Shown: in pieces, positions 45,259 to 57,573 of the stretch
Layout of the letters: the number at the start of each line of letters is the position of its first letter
Numbering within the stretch: position 1 is the first letter of the stretch
DNA from: Scleroderma bovista
Taxonomy: Eukaryota; Basidiomycota; Agaricomycetes; Boletales; Sclerodermataceae
Direction of reading: 5' to 3'
Length of the DNA stretch: 64,000 nucleotides
Assembly: GCA_037178675.1 (NCBI GenBank)
Contig: JAYMGJ010000388.1
Span: 17,660 to 81,659, forward strand
Notes under the pieces: model-generated
The model's database searches: none
Told to the model about the DNA's origin: nothing
What the model saw: only the letters and a program-made list of their open reading frames with translations
Position numbers and translations under genes: made by a program

Positions 45259-46319
45259 TCACGCACCCCCAGCCAATGCCAGTCTTGACGCAGCCTCCGC
45301 CTGACCACGCACGAGGTTGGCAAGATACCCAACCATGACACTGTCTTGTAGACTTGTGGCCCATCCGCCTTCCTCGTCAGGGACCGTACCCAAAACATTC
45401 CATAGATATCGACCCAGTGCGGGATCAGGTTCACTCGTACCATTGAGGACACCTTGAACGTATGCGAGTACGCGCGAGAGAGCGGTAGAAGTGGAGATAA
45501 GAGCATCGTGCAGGGTTGCTAGTGGTGTGCTTGGAGTCGCAGTACCATTGGGGGACGATGCGGAGGACAGTAAGAGGTCGACTGGTAGTATTAAATGGAA
45601 ATGGGATTCGGCATGAGGAAATGGGTAGACTTACGTCCCGCTCGTTCTGCATCATGGAAGCGTAGTTCACATGGAATGGGTACAAAAACACAGTTTTCTG
45701 CTTTTGGTGCAACACCTACTGGCGAGCTAGGGGTTGCAAGCCACGTTTCCGTCTCCACTTCGTCTACAAAGTAGAAACACTCACCTTACATATGCACGTA
45801 CACCTGCACCGACGCCCTCTTCTGTCCCTGTATCCAGTGCGACATGTACAGCTGGATACGGTGCGGTCTCCTGCTCATAGAAATTTTGTATGAGGGCCGA
45901 ATATGTGCCCAGTCCATGCTGTCCTTGTCCCTGTGCGAGTCCCTGGATGACCTGTTTCTCTGCCCCTCCTGTTGCATACCAACCTACGATGTTGAGCTGT
46001 TCCTTACTCATATCCCCTCTTCCACGGATGAACATCTCGAACATGGAACGGTGGTACTCCATGTCGACGGCCACCTGCTCCTCTGTCTCGGAGTGGAGGA
46101 CCGCAAAGGCATGCGTGACGCTCACTGTCGATGGCGTCGGTCGTGATCCGAGAAGCGTCCCGATTACGCGGTGTTGCTGGTCTGTGCGACGGAGGTAGTG
46201 ATCGAGGATGGAAAAGAGCGCAGTGGGGTGGATGGTCAGCGATGTCGGGCGAGGTCTGATTGCAATTTCTCAGTGAATACATCCGTTGTGTGATTCCAGG
46301 ACCTACGGTGTCGCTGCAT
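45259..46319 (-). CDS. EIF3F: Translation initiation factor eIF3 subunit F
   Basis: MPN-domain subunit of the eIF3 complex that helps recruit mRNA to the 40S ribosome. Four exons, about 300 residues. Exon 1 is tiny (MQRHR). Exon 2 has LTIHPTALFSILDHYLRR, VIGTLLGSRP, VTHAFAVLHSETEEQVAVDM and IVGWYATGG. As in other eIF3f proteins, the MPN core lacks the HxH...D metalloprotease (JAMM) set and is therefore non-catalytic. Exon 3 is SSPVGVAPKAENCVFVPIPC. The last exon has a helical C-terminus (ALGRYLWNVLGTVPDEEGG, MVGYLANLVRGQAEAASRL). The Gln/Gly-rich insert GLAQGQGQHGLG after GWYATGG is unusual for the family. Frame is preserved through all introns. Confidence 0.95.
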
Positions 46320-46671
46320 GGTTTGCTTGCGATGTGTTTTGGATGCAAATCGCTGAAGAGATGGGTCCTAGAGGCATTTCTAACTTTTGCTCGATGTCAA
46401 TAATATGGGGTTTTTTTATCTCGATCGGAGTTGGAAATTCCGTGCATTGCCTTCTTTGGGTTGTCTCTCTTTTTCATCGTCACTGTCGCCTGCAAAAATG
46501 CCTTCAGAAGAGACAAAGGTGCGCCTGCCTGTTGACAACACGGACACTCTAGTCTCAATTCCGTGCAGGAACGCATCACAAAGGTCGTCGATGTTGCTCG
46601 GGTCTGTGTCATTTTTCCTGCTGATAATACCCCGCGCACAAAATTGACAAGTGGGTCTAGACGGTGTTGCA

Positions 46672-46945
46672 CTACGGGTGGATACCACTGATCATATACA
46701 TTGGGTACACAAGGAGTTCACCCCAGCCCACACTCATAAAGTGTGTATCATCTTCCTTAATCGTCATTTCCTCTTCTCGCAAACCTTCGTCGATACTAAC
46801 ACGCCTGGCAGACTTATAAGCCCACTCGCCTGACAACACGCCCACGGCTGTCGTCGCCCATTCGCATACGCATTACTCACGCACACTGTGCCCATGTATC
46901 ATACAAACGCCTTTCTAATATCCTAAAAACACTTCCGCGCTTCAT
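46672..46945 (-). CDS. Possible small two-exon gene, unrecognised
   Basis: Minus-strand open sequence that looks protein-like: MKRGSVFRILERRLYDTWAQ, then after a 37-nt GTGCGT..ACAG intron VGVLSGEWAYKSARRV, SIDEGLREEEMTIKEDDTHF and MSVGWGELLVYPMYMISG, ending in IHP and TAG at 46672-46674. The total is about 79 residues. The end is hydrophobic and could be a membrane segment. An alternative splice (34-nt intron) would connect instead to an open frame at 46416-46680 containing CQFC and SDDEKERQ. I do not recognise the family. It sits between eIF3f and the RNF220-like gene. It could be a chance frame. Confidence 0.3.
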
Positions 46946-47972
46946 GCCCTTTTACAACTCTTCTTTGCCCTCAGTCGCACTGTGAGAGACTAGCCCTGAC
47001 ATATCCACCTACGCCAGGTTTGTGGGGGGTCATATGTGATTAGGTGAGGATTCCACACCACCTTCCTCCTTCGTGGTGCAATACAATGATTCAAATAACG
47101 TGGTGATCCTCACTCGTCTGCTCCTTCCTACCTTGTGTAGAAATGGACAGATTAGCATGGGATCCTGAATATCACGCTCTGTTTAGCCGCCCCGAACGTG
47201 CTGGTTGGAGGGCGGGATGGTGCGGATAACGAAGGCCAGATATGAGCATTCCTTTTCATTTTCCGAAGCCTGAACTGGGATGCACACGATGCTGATACAA
47301 GCCAACAGTTCCCAAGCCCCAACGTTTTTCGAACAATCTGGACCTTGTTTTTTTATGGCAATCCAGTGAAGAAATTCGTCTTTTTAGACCGCTGTAAGCA
47401 TTTGTATGCTTGAAATTCTATTGTTTTGCCACGCGTCGTGGGAGTTCGCACACCCTTCAATCCTCAGATGTGACCTTGGCATCCGCGTCCCTGTCAGATG
47501 CAGATGATAAGATTGGGACAGCCTGTTAAGCCTTCGAGGTAGTTGCCCTTGGGTAGGAAAAGCTTCTATTAGTATATGACTCACTGCCTTATTTTTATAC
47601 CCGCTGGGTGGATACGCCATGTGGACCAAATAACTATCTTCGGGTCAGACATGAATATGTGAGTCAAGTCTGTTGAAATGTCGTTTGAGGTCGTTCTATC
47701 GAGCATTCCGTATCGCCTCTCCCAAGCTCCGTAACAGCCCTCTTAAAGTCAAGTTTTGGAATCAACTGAGGCAGTGCTGTGGAGGGAGGTAACCGCAATC
47801 ATTCCAGAAATTACATGTAGGAGCGCACCGTTGCATCGAATCCTCTGAATCCATGATTCTTGGATTTGCGTCGGTCATTTCTAATATAATTAGTGTAAGA
47901 AAGTGGTTAAGTCCTGTTGTAATGCAGGGAAAGCACATGATGTACACGATAGCAGATGCATCGTATACAAGC
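46946..47972. other. Gene-poor stretch
   Basis: No recognisable gene on either strand. AT-rich towards 47340 and 47880, with only short open frames. Confidence 0.45.
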
Positions 47973-49677
47973 CTACAAATAAATCCTCCTCAACTCCGAG
48001 GCGTTCGTGATCCTCAGACACATAGGACACAATTTGGTGGCACCCAAACATCTAAGCCAGCATGACGCGCAACAGGTATGCCAACAGCCAGTCGATACTG
48101 TAGCATCAACGTATGGCGACAGGCAAATGCGACACGTCGGCGCTGGAGGCTGAGGAGGTCGTCAAATTGACAATACTAGTAAATGACGAAGCCAGGACGT
48201 ACGATGGATTTTATTTTATTTTCCAGTGCTGCTATTAGGGTCAGATGGTCACCCCTCTTGCGTGCGGCAAGAATTGCAACGTCAAGCCTATCATTTTCAG
48301 CATCCGAAATTATATTTTCACCGGACCGTTCATTTTCCACAGGTATGGGTGAGTTTGACGGTGCCCGACTCAGGAGAGAGCCGTCGCTTCCCCATGTTTT
48401 CCTGGGTTGTCTGTCGTGATTCGAACATTCTCCTACCTTTCCGTCGGTGTCAATAGTCCCGGAGTTGTCGCCAAGGTGGTCATTAAGTCCAACCACGTCT
48501 TCTTCTCCAAATTGTGGATCTCCGAAGATAACATCATCCGTCCCGTCGATATCAATATCCTCCTCTGTGTCCTGTGTTTGTGTTCGCACATGGATACCCG
48601 TCCCCCTTAAGCTCGCAGTCGTAATCACCCTCGTGCGTACGCTTCTTTGCTCTCCGTCGTCGCTTCCGCCGCCGCTTACAACAAAAGCCCCATCAATGTC
48701 CACCTCCGTATCCTCGCTCACTTGCGTCCCCTGCACGATGATACCATTGCGTTCAATCTCCACGCGCCTACTCTCGTGCGCGAGACACGCATCAACGTGA
48801 GCCTCAATGACATCCCTGTCCCCTCTTACGTTCCGTCCGCACACAGGACACGCTACACCTGCCTCCTCCCCTACCTCTGTGAAGTAGGAAGCCTCCTCGC
48901 GTGCAAGCTCGCGCAGACGAGTCTGGCGGGCCCTTCGCCTTCGGGTGATATGTGAAATAGTACGCTCGACAGCGACAGGAGTCGTGGTGTTGTGGTGGGG
49001 TCGGGACACGGTGAGACGAGGAGCTGGCTGGAGGGCGGTGAGCGACTGGCGTGCCTTGAGGGCCGACCGACGCACTTTGTTGCTTGGACTGCATAGCCAG
49101 GTTACAGTTCGTACGAATAGATATTTTTGAGCGGGCGATCACATATAGGCCGGGGGGAAAATAGGAATCACTTACCCCTCCTCGAGATCATCTGCTTCGG
49201 GTAACGGTTCTGCATCGCCAATGTGCCGCACGATATCGTCTACGCGCTGGAGTTCGAGGATGACATGGGCTTGCAGGAGACGGATGGGTATTTGCTCGTT
49301 GCAGGCGGGGCAAAGACGCGTTTCGGCACGTTTTGCTGCGATTCCATCACGAAAGGAGTAAAGCGTAGGTATGCCAGGTTAGAAGTAAGCATGTGCTGCT
49401 TCTGTTGTAAACCCATCAACAAACTTACGTTTCTTCATCGGTGGTGGTTCATGCGTCCCTTGCGTCAACTCGTCTGACACAGGTGACACAGACGACGTTC
49501 GCGAGCGTTGCATACCATTCTTCCGTGGAACATTCTGAAATGCCATGAACTCGCATCCGTCCTTCACAGGCCTCTTTCCCCTATGATATGAAATAGCACT
49601 GGCTTAGCGCTCATCCTAGAGTCTCTGTTCGTTTCGGAGTCAAGAAAAACCTACTTTACAGAGCGGACACGATGCAT
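47973..49677 (-). CDS. RNF220-like E3 ubiquitin ligase (zinc fingers plus C-terminal RING)
   Basis: Five exons. The N-terminus MHRVRSVKGKRPVKDGCEFM leads to KRAETRLCPACNEQIP and LLQAHVILELQRVDD, the RNF220-type first zinc-binding block. The middle carries VACPVCGRNVRGDRDVIEAH followed by VDACLAH, a UBZ-like C-x2-C...H-x3-C finger, and acidic conserved segments TASLRGTGIHVRT and IDIDGTDDVIFGDPQFGEED. A final exon hidden from ORF scans encodes a C3HC4 RING: CRICLSPYVDATVSTGCWH, TCCASCW and KLCPMC. It ends ELRRIYL at TAG 47973-47975. Such proteins attach ubiquitin to substrates; substrates here are unknown. All junctions keep frame. Confidence 0.85.
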
Positions 49678-50515
49678 TTTCAGGTGTTTCACCCTTGGAA
49701 TATTTGCGCTGCGGCTGCTCACCTTTTTGAGCCCCACTGGCAGAGCGAGAAGGTGGATTGCACGCAGGGGTCTTGGATGTCGTTCAGTGTATTAGAACAC
49801 GTGATCCGCGCCAAATGGCCAAATCTAGTCATTCCCCTTTTCAGAATGTCTCCGTCAGACTTCTTCGGAATACTCTTCCAGTGGGATGGAATATTATTAC
49901 TGTAGTGATTTCCCTGTCACGCAGCAGTTGAATGTATTGGCGAACGTATATACATACTTGCTGTTTCAAACAAGACGCACTCTGAAGTTGCCAACCAATC
50001 CAGCGAGATAAACCATTCAGAAAGTGTAGATGTACTATACAGGAGGGTACGATGACCAGAGGGAACTAATACGGCTAGGGACTAAACCCAAGTTCTGAAA
50101 GACGAAGGGAACAAGGTATGCAAAACGCAAGACTGTATCAGAAGAGGGTACGCACGGTAGTACGCTACGTAGTACGCGAACAAACGGAAGGGCGGTAAAG
50201 TACTATAGTAGATATCATTGATAGGAATAGAGATGGTGACATGGCAAGGAGCAAGTGACGTGGCAAATGAAACAGATTGTAGTATGTCAATAGGGAGATT
50301 GCGATTAATGATTGCCAAGCAAGGGAGGAAAAGTATTGTGAAAACGGCAGTCCGCAAGAAGGGGTCGAAGGCATGCGATCGAAAGAGCTATTGGATGAAA
50401 ATGGAAAATCAAACATGACATGGCTGGTAAGTACAGATATATAGGACGTGCAGATGTTCGTGTTGGATGCATGCATGCGTGTGGGTGAAATAGAGGGACT
50501 TAATAGTTTGTCCCT
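49678..50515. other. Intergenic region (RNF220-like promoter side / Whi3-like 3' flank)
   Basis: About 840 bp. No gene recognised; short open frames only (for example 50082-50476 on the minus strand, without domains). The right part is the 3' flank of the Whi3-like gene. Confidence 0.45.
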
Positions 50516-53500
50516 TTAACCGGCCCTGGCGGCCTCTAGGGTGGTAGATGAAGGGGACAAAGCACGATGCGTGAAATGCTGAGGATGAGAAAGGGTGACC
50601 TCCGAGTTCGGGTGTTCGGGTATCATAGAATGCGAAGGAGGTGCGTTTGACTGGGTCGGGGGTGACGAAAGGGGAAGGCCAAACGGCGAGAAGTGCGTAG
50701 CCCCTCCAGAGCCTCCAATGGAAACCCCAAACGGATGGGAGCCACGCGGGAAGTTGGTCGCATTCAATGGCGCAGCCGACGAGACCGTGCCAAAATTACC
50801 TGAAGCTGGAGGCGGGGAGAAGAACCTTGGGGGTGGGGGCGAACGAGAATAACCGAAGACAGAAGGCTGGGGAGAACTGATATTGGAGGGTTCACGTCTA
50901 ATAGCGGCGGCATTAGAATCTGGATCGAAAGCCTGGTGGTGCTGGAATGCTTCAACGGGCATCATAGAGGCCTTGCCCAGCTGAGCATTCTGTTGCTGTT
51001 GCAGCGACGAACCAGCGCCAGCACTGGTCGGCGTTCGTACACCAAGAGGATTCTTGCTATAGGACAAGCGAATACCGCCATTTTTCACCAGTCCACCGAG
51101 GGTATTACCATAAAGCTCATTTAGTGCTTTCGTGGCATAATGTACGTCTTCGAACTATTAACTCGTTAAAAAATTCGGCAAATATATGGGCTACCACAAC
51201 TTACCTCCACGAAACACATTGGCCCATTGCTCTTCTGCCTGAAACATAGCTTACGATAACCTGGACGCCGTGAGAACAGCTCTCTCAGACTATCTTCAAG
51301 ATGGCCAGTAGGGAAGCCACCAACGGTCCCAGTAGGAAGATTGCCAACATAGAGAGTATTGATAGGGGGATTCTGGTCGACGAGAGCATTCCTAAGACCA
51401 GAACCACTGGTGCCATTGAGACCACCTGCACTGGAAGGACTGCCTGCGTGTCCTCCAGCGGAACTCACTCCCGATTCAGACTGAGAAGCAGGGGAAGGGA
51501 GCTGTGGTGAAGTACTTCCTGTACTAGCTTTGGCGCTGGTGCTAACAACAAGTGGCGCGGATCCATCCACTTCGGCAGGAGCCCCAGTGCTGGATGCAGA
51601 ACTACTAGGGGGTAACGATGGACGGGAAGGTTGGGTCTGGACAGATTCATCGACCGACTGGAAATGTATGGAGCGCAGAGCACCAGACCGATGAGAGGGA
51701 AGCATGCCCTCATCATCCAATGTCGGAGAGAATACATGGCTGGACTTTGGCGAGTTATCCTGGGACGACGAAGGCCTCGGAGGGACAACTGAGCCCTTCC
51801 GTGTCCCATACAAGGAAGCTAGCCCTGTATATCCTACGGCATCACGCTCGCGCGGGGAGGGATGATCCCACGGACCCACGGATACCTCGCGACTATTAGA
51901 TATCTGGACACCCTCATCCTTTACCGACGTCTGAGCGATGATCGTTCCATAACCATTGCCTGGGAAGGGACTTGGACCCTGGCTGCCGTGTCCAGCATCG
52001 CCATTGCCATTTCCAGAGGCGAGAAAGCCGGGTTGTGAGTTCCTCGACAAGGAATAGAAAGCGTCGTATGAGGTAGTATGTCCCTGAAGCATCCGGAGCG
52101 CGTCAGTTTGAGCTTGTTTAATGTCCTTCCTCCGGAGCTCTTCTTCGGCGAGTGCACGTTCGCGAGCTCCTCGAGTTCCCAATCCCATGCTGATGCCCAT
52201 AGCGCTCAGGGCTTCCCTCCTCCTTTCCCGATCAGCATCACGACTTTCACGCTCCTCTTCACTGCTATCTCCGAGCCTTCCATCACGCCAAGCGACGTTC
52301 CGGTACAAGGCACCTAGCGAACTCTCGCGAGTAGTGAGAGAGTCACCACTATTCAAGGAGGGCACAGTATTGAGGCCGATATTGGTATTGAGACTCAATC
52401 CTGCTGTGAGTCCTGCCAACGTGTCCGGAGTAACGTTAAGGGCACTCAAGTTTGTAAGACCCCCGACATTGTTCCCCATGTTCCCAAGGGGACCAACGCC
52501 GTTGATGGAGATACTTCCACCGCTGGAATTGGTGTTGCCGATGCCCACCCCACGTTTCGTGTGCAAGTTCTTCTTCGCCATCTCCGCCTTTAGGACCGCA
52601 CCCTTTTCGACGTCTATCCGGCGGCCTTGAAGGACGTCCCTGGCTTCGAGAGCCTCCTGACGAGTGCGGAACTTGGCAAATCCGATAATTTGCTTACGAG
52701 GAGGTTGACCACCAGAACCTCCCTGGAAATGACCAGGGTCATCCGCAAGTGACACAGCAAGAGGTGGCCAAGAAGTAGTGGGACCATCTCGTCCATTATC
52801 CACTACAACACCGCCCTGATTGACGGTGACGATGTTGTAAGGATCATTCTGACCAGAATTAAGGTAGGAAGCGTAGGATGATCCCCCTCGGAGAGGTTGG
52901 TTGGCAGTATGCCCGTTTGATCCATAAGCGGTGTATTCCTTGTTCGGGATCTTCAGGGTAGCAGCCTCGAAACCTGGGGAGAAAGTGAACATGTTTTGAA
53001 ACTCGCGTTCCTGGGTGAAATCAGTTAGACGAAACAATTATGTACAATGAAAAGATACTAACCTGCATATCATCAGGGAACCCAACCACGAAAATAGTGG
53101 AGATTTCCTCCTGTTGGTTCCCCGGCGGTTCAAGGGCACTCGACTGGCTACCAGCTGCCATGGCTCTCGAGCTACCAACGGGATTGCCATTAGACTGGAG
53201 ATGCGGCCCATAGGGGGTCTGACTTTGAACGTGGACACCGTTGAGATATGGTACTTGAGCCGCAGAGGCGTTGTGGGAGAGCGAATGGAAAGAATCGTGT
53301 GCCTGTGGCTGTAATTGGGATTTCACGGAATGTGCCTGACCGAAGGGATCCAGTGTGAAGGATTGGGAGGGCTTATTGCTCAACGGTAAGTTACCCGTAA
53401 AATCGACGTTACGCGGCTCGAAGGTCGCCGACGGCAGAGATGATCCTTGGTGAGACTGTTGAGATAGTTGATGCTTTAACCGTAAGGGTTGATGGGTACT

Positions 53501-54104
53501 GTAACTCTCGGATGGAGCACCAAATGACTGGGAACTAGTCGGGAGGGTGTCGGATTGACGCATGCGGAACGCATTAGGAGGTACAGGGCTGCCCTGCGTA
53601 TGGCTGCCATTCATTCCGCTGAATGCACCGAATGACGACCTAAAAGGACCGGCATTGAGATCGGTCGATGACTTGGGCGCCTCAGAGTGTTTGAGGGGGA
53701 GAGTGTCGGAATCAGAGAGGTAATCAGGGGCGAGGTGAAGATTGCTGGCACTGTTGTACAAGGATTGACTGCCGCCTTGGGTAAACAGCGACTCTGAAGT
53801 TTGGATGTTGTTACTATCGACATGTTGAGAAATATGAGGAGGGCGAAGAAATATGTCGTTCTGTGTATGAAGAACGATAAATGTTAGCCGCGGAATCAGA
53901 GCGGTGCATAGCAAATAATATGACCTGAGCCTTTGGGGAAGAAACACTCGAATCTGATGTTGAGAAATCAGGTTGCGACATGGCAGGCCGTGGTTGTGGA
54001 GATAGGTGAGTAGGTTCTGCATCGCCCTGAGCTTCGAGGGAGTCCAGCAGAGAGCGGTTGATGAGGTCTTCCTCGAGACCCTGGGGGTGAGAAGTTGACG
54101 ACAT
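50516..54104 (-). CDS. WHI3: Whi3-like RNA-binding protein with two RRM regions
   Basis: Large, about 1140-residue protein in four exons. The N-terminal 400 residues are disordered, rich in Ser, Gln, His and Asn. A first RRM starts [20 protein letters not shown] and its second half is [20 protein letters not shown]; the halves are separated by an insert of about 85 residues. After another long Ser/Gly-rich linker comes the C-terminal Whi3-type [58 protein letters not shown] and [20 protein letters not shown]. Whi3 proteins bind mRNAs such as G1 cyclin messages and form condensates that control cell cycle and cell fate. The start ATG 54104 (MSSTSHPQG) is the first ATG of the frame. Confidence 0.9.
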
Positions 54105-55344
54105 TGAAACTGAGGACGCCAGGTTGAAAGGTTGCAAATGATTACAAGCGGAAAAAGATATTTGTAGCGGTCTTATTACTGGAACATCAACAGCCAGAGA
54201 CAGCGAGAAGGGAAGTGGGGGGTGGAAAGGGAGGTAGCGCTAGGACTGCTGATATGGATACAATGGGTTGAAAATGGGCGATGAAGATGGTGTATGTGTG
54301 TGGGATGCCAGAGGATGGTATTGGGGAGCACCACGACGACGACAACGAGCGAGGGCGGCGAAAGAGACGACGCGTGGGGATTGATAAATAAAAAAGGGTG
54401 TTTCAAGGGGGAGGTGCCACCAGAGCGACGACAAAGAGTATGAGCTAGTCGTGTGACACGGTGACGAAGGGTGTTTGTTCGCTGTGGCAGTCGATGGCGA
54501 TCGAGTTGTCAAAGTGTGAAGGAGCAAAAGAAGGCGCGCGGGGCCGACACAAATCAACCGAAAAATTGAAAACAAACTCGCCAATATTTGTGTCACACCG
54601 TCACGACATTTCCCACGCACGGACCCTAACCCTGAATTCTTCCCACGCTCGAACCTTTTCACTGCTCAGAGCCAAAACATCAAAGGGCTGGTTGCTTGAT
54701 GGACGAAGTGGGCCGACGGGCATGGATGTCCGAGGGATCAGTGCCACCAAGGCGAACATGGAGATACCAGTCCATGAGGTTGCTCATCGTTGAGCCCGAC
54801 ATTTGGTCCAGGTGAGAGTTTGAACAGCTGGTAATATGCAAAGGGTGGTCTTGGTGACCCCCCTCGAGTAATGAACTCGTCATATGGATCCATCTCATCC
54901 CCACACCCCCACACCTGCTGTATCCCTCAGCGTGCAGGCTGCACGCGGTCTTTCAATGGGTTCAACACTGGTTTCCATGAGGCGACTTTCACTCTTTACT
55001 TGACGTGTTTCTAGAATTCCTGAGATTACCCTCCGTATGTTTCATAAACCTGAGCCACATAGAACACCGAGTGAGTACATGGATAATACAGGGTAGCAAA
55101 GCAGCCAACGTTCACTTCGACGTGGTGCATACAAAATTACTACGTGTGTTACTTGAAATACTTATACTATGCTGAAGACATGAAGGACGTAATTACACTG
55201 CATGGGTTTGCGTCAAAGTCAATGAATCGAGAGTGCACGAACATGACATATGTAGTCCAGTCAGAACAAGTTTTGCATCAGCGATCTACGGCACTGCTCT
55301 GGACAGCCTTGAGATGCTAAGGTGAAAGAGCCGCTCAAGAGGAC
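54105..55344. other. Upstream region of Whi3-like gene, no gene seen
   Basis: About 1.2 kb. On the minus strand the part at 54176-54500 is very pyrimidine-rich, consistent with a long leader or core promoter of the Whi3-like gene. Open frames there are low complexity and unrecognised. 54930-55340 holds nothing I recognise. Confidence 0.45.
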
Positions 55345-55734
55345 CTACGAGTCCACCCGCTCACTGAGCGTTGCAAGAGCTAGCATGGCCAACAATATCC
55401 CAATCGCCCATGCTGCAGCGCTAAAAAATCTCCATCTCGCTCGGGAGAGAGCGGTCTCCATCGAGTGGGGTGACTGGGGGTCATAGTAGGGCAGTACGCC
55501 AAGCGTAGGCTCCGACTGTACGAGTGGTGTGGGTCCAAAACGCGGATGAGGTGCGCATTGGCCGCCAGATTGGGCATTGAAAAGTGTGGGTACCCTGTAG
55601 GGATAATGCCCTGGTGCTGCCTCCTGTGGTGAATGTGGTGACGGCAGTGCTCCCTGCTGTGGGACACCAATTGAATATGCGGGTGGTGGTTCGTCGGGAT
55701 TGGCACTTGGTCCCGGATGCACTGGCTGTGACAT
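55345..55734 (-). CDS. Small Pro-rich protein with PY motif and C-terminal membrane span
   Basis: Single exon, 129 residues from ATG 55734 (MSQPVHPGPSANPDEPPPAY). It has a PPPAY sequence, a PPxY motif of the kind bound by WW domains of Rsp5/Nedd4 ubiquitin ligases. A Pro/Gln/Gly-rich cytosolic part follows, then Arg-flanked hydrophobic FFSAAAWAIGILLAMLALAT and a short ERVDS tail. The layout is that of a tail-anchored or small single-pass membrane adaptor for Rsp5. The frame stays open upstream to 55980, so an N-terminal extension is possible. No specific family recognised; function is inferred from layout only. Confidence 0.5.
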   Translation of the reverse strand: MSQPVHPGPSANPDEPPPAYSIGVPQQGALPSPHSPQEAAPGHYPYRVPTLFNAQSGGQCAPHPRFGPTPLVQSEPTLGVLPYYDPQSPHSMETALSRARWRFFSAAAWAIGILLAMLALATLSERVDS

Positions 55735-56209
55735 GGTAGTTCGTTGGACAAGCCACTGTGAAGCTGGAATGGGCACGTCCAGCTGTCGAGGAACACGGTC
55801 TAACGGCGTTATGGATCCCGACTCAGCGCCAGCAGTGTGATCGATTGGGGGGTCCTTATTCGGATATGAAGTCTCTGCTAAATAAGCAGTGCTAACGGAG
55901 GCGGACAATTGAAGTGAGCGGATCATAATGCATACCGCTTGATTGCCTGGCATTGGCCACAATTCTAGGAGAAAATGCAATATAGGAACGGTAGTATAAT
56001 GTACAAGGGAGTGGCGTACTAGCCGCTAACCAACAGCCTAGATCGAAGAAATAGAGTATATGATACTCTCCTACCAGAGTAGCAAAAGACACGTTATTCT
56101 GATAAGAACAAATAATATTAAGGATAATCGAAAGAACGAAGTCGAGACAAGGTGAGTGAAGGGCGCCACTGGCAGTGCTCCCGGTACACAACTGGATGGA
56201 GCCGAGAGT

Positions 56210-57573
56210 TTACTCGGCACCGAAAGAAGGAAATTCGTATAACCCCACTTCTAGCGGAGAGAGACGCAACGGGTCAGAATCAGGAATGATTGGACAGATC
56301 GATCCTGAAGACTGTGACGACACGGTACTTGATTGCGGAACAGGCCCATATCCTGCAGGCCATACAGGCGCTCCATTAGCCGACAGAGTCGATAAATCAG
56401 GTGGCCCCCAAAGGGCTGCGCCCAAGGTGGCCTCGTTTGCTTGGTTATGCCAAGACGCATTCGTTCCGGATATTAGATCAGGAGGTATGGTGTACCCACC
56501 AAATGACGACGAGATGACTGGGCTGTCGTACTGCAAAGAAAGTGCTGGGGAACCTCGGGAAATATTTTTGTGTGGTAGTGAAGTGCTCCACTGCATCGAT
56601 TCTCCTTCAGGTATGGTAGTGGGAACCCGACATGAAAAGGCGATCCGAGTATGTGCAGGAAATTGACGATCTGACGAAAATGTCAAGGGACGTCGTGCAA
56701 CACCTGCAAGTGATGGATCATGCGCAGATGAAGCCCCAAAGTTATTAGGAGTGATCTGATGGTCGTCCTGGTTCCGATTGTCAAATCGGAATTCTGGGCG
56801 GTTAGATAATTCAGGCATCTCTTCAATAAAACGATCTGAAAAAGCCCTCATGTCCAATAACGAGGATTGCTGTTGCGAACAGTCGGCATGGTCGAGATGG
56901 TCCGCATAATTGGATGCATCGGGGGTAGCAAGCACGTCCTGGTGCAATGAATCCCCAAAAGTAAGGTCAAAGCGAGAACAAGGAGCAAACAGCAGAGATG
57001 GAGGGAAAGAACTGGAGGTAGAGTGGTCGTGTTCAGTATTTGGTGTGGCCAAGAGTTCCTTCGGGACGTTAAGAGTTAACACAGAAATCCCTTCCGTGTC
57101 TCCATCTAAACGGAACTTGTGCTTGTACCCTTGGCTTGGACCAAGAGCACGACGAGGGTTGGTCCACCGCTGGCCCCATACAGGTAGCTTGACATGAAAT
57201 TTAGCCACAAAGAGCAAGATTCAATACGTGACTCACGCGTTCTGGTGGTACCTCTCGTAGCTCAGCCCCTACGATACGACCATTTATCATGGTATTAGTA
57301 CTCTGACGAAGCGGGAACGCGTGATCCACTACAAAGTCGAAATATTAGAGGCCGGGAGAGCATCATGAACACGACGCCTTATGAACGATGGATCAGTCTG
57401 CAACGATGAACAGCCCGGTTCTCGTTATCTTCATTGCTATGCAAAATATAATTTTCTTTAAACGTGTTCACGAGTGTCATCTGCATCATGCAGTTTCCCT
57501 CGTCGACTGTTAGAGCAATGGCAGAAGATAGTCGCCGAGCAGAGCCACTTGTAGGTGCGAGACAAACCAACAC
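56210..57573 (-). CDS. Uncharacterised multi-exon protein, possibly regulatory
   Basis: At least three exons join in frame. An upstream one has RRLSSAIALTVDEGNCMMQM then TLVNTFKENYILHSNEDNEN. A middle one has DHAFPLRQSTNTMINGRIVG and AELREVPPER. The last long one has LPVWGQRWTNPRRALGPSQG, HKFRLDGDTEGISVLTLNVP, then a disordered Ser/Asp/Asn/Pro-rich region to VGLYEFPSFGAE. The ordered N-terminal part with Trp, Arg and Lys-rich segments and the long disordered tail suggest a transcription-factor-like layout, but I do not recognise the domain. More 5' exons probably exist; an open frame around 57600-57690 (EEINAKVGQWTHNARIAAPN) looks like another exon. The true start is unknown. Confidence 0.5.
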
